From contig NZ_FORU01000015.1 in NCBI RefSeq assembly GCF_900114085.1, positions 37,882 to 101,881 of the forward strand: a stretch of 64,000 bases of DNA, given 5' to 3'. The notes beneath the pieces were generated by a model. It had not been told where the DNA came from. It did no database searches and saw only the letters and a list, made by a program, of their open reading frames with translations. The DNA comes from Myroides guanonis (GTDB lineage Bacteria > Bacteroidota > Bacteroidia > Flavobacteriales > Flavobacteriaceae). A program made the position numbers and the translations under genes. The stretch's first letter is position 1, and every line of letters starts with the position of its first letter. Below are positions 60,317 through 64,000 of the stretch, one piece after another.

Positions 60317-61306
60317 TTATTTTACTTTTCTGTAAAATTCTTTAGAAAAATGTTTATCATTAATCATTGAGAAAAGCTCATTTATTTGACTTTCACTTTT
60401 ATTTCTATGTGGATCTTTTTTTCCATGATAGCCAACATTTTTCTCAAATTGCTCTATTTCAATATTAGCTAAGATTAATCGTATTTTTTCACATATTTTC
60501 TCGTAATCAATACAAATTTCTTTAAGCTCCATAGTTTTTATATCTGTAATGATGTATCTATGAACGACTTTGTTCCTCAAATTATAAAGTTTATAAAGTT
60601 GATTATACTGTTCTTCAGATATGACAGCCATTTCCTTTGCTTTGTCATAAATTTTCTTTTCCATAATAGGTTTGTCAGTTTCAGCTTGATATAAGTATTC
60701 AAGTTTAAACATAGAAGAATTTTCTATTATTTGAAATTTATGAACTATGATTAAGCGCAGGTAAGCATCTATTTGGTTGGCAGTAATTATTATCAGTTCA
60801 ATATAAGAACGATTTTTTATAGCTTTATTTTTTAAGTCAAAAGATGCAGCTAAAGATGCATTGAATTTTTCGAATCTATCATAATTCATAGCAAATTCTC
60901 TTCGATCCAGACTCAAACACATTAATGTTGAAAGACTATCTTCTACTTTTTTAATTTGTTTTTTTATAATGTTTAAATTACGTTTTGTTGGTTGACAAAC
61001 ATATTTGGCCATAAAAAAGTAATCTTCAACTACAGTTGCCCATAAAAAAATTTTAAATTCATCGTCAGGAAGTTCGGTTCTAATAAAATGTAATTTGTCA
61101 TTATTAAATAAACCTTTTGGTAAATTCGGATTTATTTTTCGTTCATTTTTATTGTAGCAACTTATTTGAAAACATCCTTGAGTATTTTGAAACAATTCAA
61201 AGCTGAATGGCGATTTATTTTCATAGCCAGCAACTTCGTTTTTATAATGCCAATCTAATGGGATTTTAATTTCAAATATCCCTTCAGGATGTGTAAAGTA
61301 CTTCAT
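60317..61306 (-). CDS. Unknown protein with C-terminal HEPN-like Rx4H motif
   Basis: 329 residues, no signal peptide. The N-terminal ~110 residues (HPEGIFEIKIPLDWHYKNEV, SCYNKNERKI) look like a small beta-rich PsbP/LpqN-like fold. The C-terminal half is helical with LYNLRNKVVHRYI (R244 to H249), the HEPN RNase motif. It is convergent with the gene at 59141 and flanked by repeats, so it is probably an independent accessory or defence gene. Confidence 0.55.
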   Translation of the reverse strand: MKYFTHPEGIFEIKIPLDWHYKNEVAGYENKSPFSFELFQNTQGCFQISCYNKNERKINPNLPKGLFNNDKLHFIRTELPDDEFKIFLWATVVEDYFFMAKYVCQPTKRNLNIIKKQIKKVEDSLSTLMCLSLDRREFAMNYDRFEKFNASLAASFDLKNKAIKNRSYIELIIITANQIDAYLRLIIVHKFQIIENSSMFKLEYLYQAETDKPIMEKKIYDKAKEMAVISEEQYNQLYKLYNLRNKVVHRYIITDIKTMELKEICIDYEKICEKIRLILANIEIEQFEKNVGYHGKKDPHRNKSESQINELFSMINDKHFSKEFYRKVK

Positions 61307-61328
61307 CTGTTCACAATGCTAGAGTCGT

Positions 61329-61430
61329 TAAATCCATGCCAATTTACTCAAATTAATGATATAAAAAAACCAACCTTATTCTATTCGATGTAAAATTGGT
61401 TTTATGGGTTTCAATTGATTAAAATAATAG
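61329..61430. repeat. Repeat E, copy 4
   Basis: TTAAATCCATGCCAATTTAC, ACTCAAATTAATGA, AACCAACCTTATTC...AAAATTGGTTTTA. It sits between two convergent/co-oriented accessory genes. Confidence 0.84.
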
Positions 61431-61494
61431 GTTAGTGTTCACGCATTACTTCTCACGGATTGTAAATCCACGATAGTGGGTGTTGATTTAATTT

Positions 61495-62082
61495 CTAACC
61501 TAATAATTGTTCACTATTTATGGTGATTTTATTAATAAGCTTTAGAACTATATTTCTTTTCCTTTTTAACTTTGATAAATTTGATGGAGAGATTGTAAAA
61601 TTAGCAAAAGGAACTTTTTGTGCAGGGATTGATGCTACTAAATATGAGGTGTTAGTAAAATTTACAATTCCATTCTGATAATAATAATACCTCGTTTTGT
61701 ACAGCTGCTTTATCGCCTTGGTTAAATGGAATTTATTTTTTGAAGGATTTAAACTGTATTTAAGTTCGCAAAATAAGACCCAAGAGCTTTCATTAGATTC
61801 TGTTGGGAAAATTACAGATTCACATTGAGATCGTGGATTTCCATTTCCACAAGTAAAACTAGAATTATCGAATTCGATACCACTAATATCTAATTTAAAT
61901 GGATTTTCGATAGAGAAATGTTTAATATCAACCGGCCCAATTGGAGAATGAAATTCTACACTTCTTTTAACTACATCGGCTTTTGTTTGTTCTGTATAAT
62001 CAGCTATATGTAAATCATCTACAAAATCCTTAATTGTAAGAAATTGATGGTCATAACTTAATCTAATCCCTTCTTTTATCAT
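61495..62082 (-). CDS. Partner protein of the OLD-like ATPase, possible nuclease
   Basis: 195 residues, no signal peptide. CESVIFPTESNESSWVLFCE followed by LKYSL gives an E...ELK arrangement on adjacent strands, as in some PD-(D/E)XK folds; also GNGNPRSQCES with two cysteines. Its start overlaps the ATPase stop by four bases (ATGA), so the two are one unit. Inference: effector nuclease triggered by the ATPase. No family is recognised. Confidence 0.55.
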   Translation of the reverse strand: MIKEGIRLSYDHQFLTIKDFVDDLHIADYTEQTKADVVKRSVEFHSPIGPVDIKHFSIENPFKLDISGIEFDNSSFTCGNGNPRSQCESVIFPTESNESSWVLFCELKYSLNPSKNKFHLTKAIKQLYKTRYYYYQNGIVNFTNTSYLVASIPAQKVPFANFTISPSNLSKLKRKRNIVLKLINKITINSEQLLG

Positions 62083-63350
62083 GAATAATGATTTAACATT
62101 AAATAAAATTCATCCATCGTCTTTTGCATTTGATCATCGAAAAAGTTTTCTCCAATAAGTCCATCCTCTTGTTGAATACAATTTATATAGCCATTATCTA
62201 TTTGATAAATTGAAATTAATTTCGGGTCTATCATTGAAGACAAACAGTTTAAACTTTGTTTTTCATTATCAGATAATTTGTCATGGACCAAATAAGCCAT
62301 TATACAATTATTGATTGCGTATAATACATAAGGACTATGTGTTGTCAATGTAAGACTATGCTCTAAAGTTTTAATAACACTTTCAAGTAGATAGTAAATT
62401 AAAGTTTTTTGAGTTTCAGGAAATAAATTCTGTTCAGGTTCCTCAATAATTAAATTTGTACTATGTGTTTTAAATAGGTTAGTTCTTACCTCTTTATAAT
62501 GTTGGAAAAGTTTTAAGGCATCCTTGTCATTTTCGTTTATTTTTTCATCTACTTCAGTTATTTTGTTGTTTCTTTCTTTTAAATCAAAAAAATCCTTTCC
62601 ATAAGTAGGTATTAAGATTAGATTACTAATTAACATTTGAGTAGTCTTTTTCATTGCTTCATCTAATTCATAAGAAGTGATTAACTCATCATTATAAATA
62701 TTGTTTATCAAATGGTCTATCATTACGATTAATGGTGTCATCGACTGTAAACCACTTGAAGTATTAGATAATAGGATATCATATGTCCTATCTTTGCTTT
62801 GTATACGACTTTCCTTATTGCTATCTGAATAATAAAATTCAATCTCTTTCAAGATAGGTATTCTGCTATCAATGGTATAGTTTTTTCTAGCGTCAAACCA
62901 ATCAAACAAAAAGCTTTTAATATAATTATTGGTTAATTCCACTTTTTCAATTTCAGGTAAAATTGCTACACTTCGTTCAGAAGGAATATATGAAATTTTA
63001 TTTCTTTTATAAGCAAATTGGTCAACCCAATTAATGTTGAAGTTACCTGTTTTATAGTGTAATTCTATAGTTTTACTTTTATATAGAATTTCACTTTTTT
63101 CATTGAAATACCCTTTCATTTTATGAAAAGTTTCTAGTTTTTCAATGAAGTATAGATTGTCTTCAGAATAAAGATTAAACGATTGTCTAATAGATACGTC
63201 TTTTTCAACCCAATTACAAAAGCTTATAATCTTAGCAATGGTACTTTTTCCACTACTTTGTTCTCCCATAAAAATATTAATTTTATTGAGAGTAAGATCT
63301 ACTTCTTTAATTGCTCCAACATTTATTATTTTTATTTTATATTCTTTCAT
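62079..63350 (-). CDS. OLD/RecF-type AAA ATPase
   Basis: 423 residues. Walker A GEQSSGKST (29-37), signature-like SSGLQSM, Walker B with D-loop LIIEEPEQNLFP, and H-loop LTTHSPYVL: the ABC-type head of RecF/OLD/SMC proteins with only a short insert, no TOPRIM nuclease domain. Known: stand-alone ATPases of this type pair with small effectors in anti-phage systems such as Septu- or PARIS-like pairs. The partner gene overlaps by four bases. A promoter would lie in 63351-63500. Confidence 0.82.
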   Translation of the reverse strand: MKEYKIKIINVGAIKEVDLTLNKINIFMGEQSSGKSTIAKIISFCNWVEKDVSIRQSFNLYSEDNLYFIEKLETFHKMKGYFNEKSEILYKSKTIELHYKTGNFNINWVDQFAYKRNKISYIPSERSVAILPEIEKVELTNNYIKSFLFDWFDARKNYTIDSRIPILKEIEFYYSDSNKESRIQSKDRTYDILLSNTSSGLQSMTPLIVMIDHLINNIYNDELITSYELDEAMKKTTQMLISNLILIPTYGKDFFDLKERNNKITEVDEKINENDKDALKLFQHYKEVRTNLFKTHSTNLIIEEPEQNLFPETQKTLIYYLLESVIKTLEHSLTLTTHSPYVLYAINNCIMAYLVHDKLSDNEKQSLNCLSSMIDPKLISIYQIDNGYINCIQQEDGLIGENFFDDQMQKTMDEFYLMLNHYS

Positions 63351-63529
63351 TTATTTGTCTTGTTATTCGAGTGTCAAAACTACAAAAAATAGCGACGCTT
63401 TTCTAGTAATGTATAATGTATTCTTTTTTGTAATAGAATTCTTATAATCAAGGTTAAAGTAGGATGTTATAAGAAATACTTTTTTTGACGGAACAGAAAA
63501 TTCTAATAAATAATTATACTTTTATAAGG

Positions 63530-64000
63530 TGTAGGCTTCCCCTTTTTAGGACACCTCTAAATTCGACAAATAATTGATATTCTTGTCAGATTTGATGAAG
63601 AATTTAAATTCTTCATCAAATCTTGGCTTAAATTCTTTAGGAGATTTATTTCCTAGGGATTTGTGAGGATGGTTAAAGTTGTAATCCCTTTTCCATTTAT
63701 CAGAGAGTCTTTGCAGTTGGTATATATCATTAAAATAAAATACGTCCAATATATCTTCTCTAAAAAAACGATTAAATCGCTCTATGTATCCATTTTGCAT
63801 CGGCTTTCCAGGTTGGGTATATTTAATCTCAATAAAGTTCTTAGCACACCATTGTGTAAAGGTTTTAGAGGTAAACTCTGGTCCATTATCACATCTAATA
63901 AATTTAGGGACTCCTATTTCTTCTTTTAGGTTTTCTAATGTTTCGATAACCGCTCGTGCGGGATATGAAAGTGCAGCTTCAATAGCAATAGCTTCACGAT
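63530..64000 (-). mobile_element. IS3-family insertion sequence, cut by the window edge
   Basis: One end, TGTAGGCTTCCCCTTTTTAG, starts at 63530. The transposase gene reads in from the right edge. The other end and the first ORF lie beyond 64000. The insertion borders the ATPase pair, consistent with an island boundary or a hot spot. Confidence 0.85.
63546..64000 (-). CDS. IS3-family transposase (OrfB, integrase core), 5' part outside the window
   Basis: The frame is open to the window end. It reads REAIAIEAALSYPARAVIE, then KFIRCDNGPEFTSKTF (second catalytic Asp in DNGPEF), QPGKPMQNGYIERFNRFFRE (catalytic Glu in QNGYIERFN), and a C-terminal HPHKSLGNKSPKEF, the DDE rve domain of IS3-type transposases. 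Intact as far as visible; stop at 63546. Confidence 0.9.
   Translation of the reverse strand, partial: REAIAIEAALSYPARAVIETLENLKEEIGVPKFIRCDNGPEFTSKTFTQWCAKNFIEIKYTQPGKPMQNGYIERFNRFFREDILDVFYFNDIYQLQRLSDKWKRDYNFNHPHKSLGNKSPKEFKPRFDEEFKFFIKSDKNINYLSNLEVS

Overview
The window is AT-rich DNA from a member of the Bacteroidota, most likely the family Flavobacteriaceae. This rests on lipoprotein signals followed by S-(D/E)-rich surface-export motifs, a perfect TTG-N19-TAnnTTTG promoter (10183-10212), TonB receptors with a carboxypeptidase-regulatory-like N-terminus, and families typical of the group (BT_3928, DUF1599, alternative GlmU-type nucleotidyltransferase, GDCCVxC proteins). The genus is not certain. 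I recognised no tRNA or rRNA gene and no CRISPR array.

Positions 1-26300 read as ordinary chromosome. They hold a siderophore-type binding protein and TonB receptor, a small heavy-metal uptake operon (MerTP fusion plus GDCCVxC protein), two GNAT acetyltransferases, and a cobalamin-riboswitch operon of two surface lipoproteins, one of them BtuG-like. A housekeeping block follows: GlmU-like enzyme, POTRA/barrel protein, DUF4268, CoA-type Nudix, PlsC, TpiA, TlpA-like protein, an orphan DppB-type permease, BT_3928, DUF1599 and FolP. Then come a PhoX-type protein, a di-haem peroxidase, thioredoxin and a DsrE-like protein. Intergenic spaces here are short, with clean terminators.

From about 26390 to the right edge the character changes. 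Gene density drops, and long non-coding stretches are a mosaic of dispersed repeats: a palindromic element with three subfamilies (A, B, C), several 100-200 bp families (called D to K here), and low-complexity tracts. The genes look like an accessory island: orphan immunity-like lipoproteins preceded by broken C-terminal coding tails, three mosaic paralogues with constant ends and variable middles, a frameshifted zeta-type kinase with a small downstream partner, a RelE/ParE-type toxin interrupted by a stop codon, a whole and a broken DUF1016 nuclease, and an IS4-family remnant.

Between 42849 and 49686, six same-strand single-gene units are separated by imperfect palindromes that begin ..AAC and mostly end GTT.., resembling integron attC sites. 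No integrase is visible. The cassette genes include a CBS-HEPN fusion, a possible PD-(D/E)XK protein, a leucine-rich-repeat protein and a GExH protein.

The right end (53573-63350) looks like a defence zone. It has a three-gene operon of a TM2/TerB_C-type protein, a BrxD-like (DUF2791) ATPase and an Lhr-like helicase, followed by an unknown helical protein. Next come a convergent HEPN-motif protein and a two-gene unit of an OLD/RecF-type ATPase with a small ELK-motif protein. An IS3-family transposase, cut by the window edge, closes the window. The strongest candidates for undescribed biology are the attC-like array, the TM2-TerB_C/BrxD/helicase module, the ATPase pair and the palindromic repeat family.
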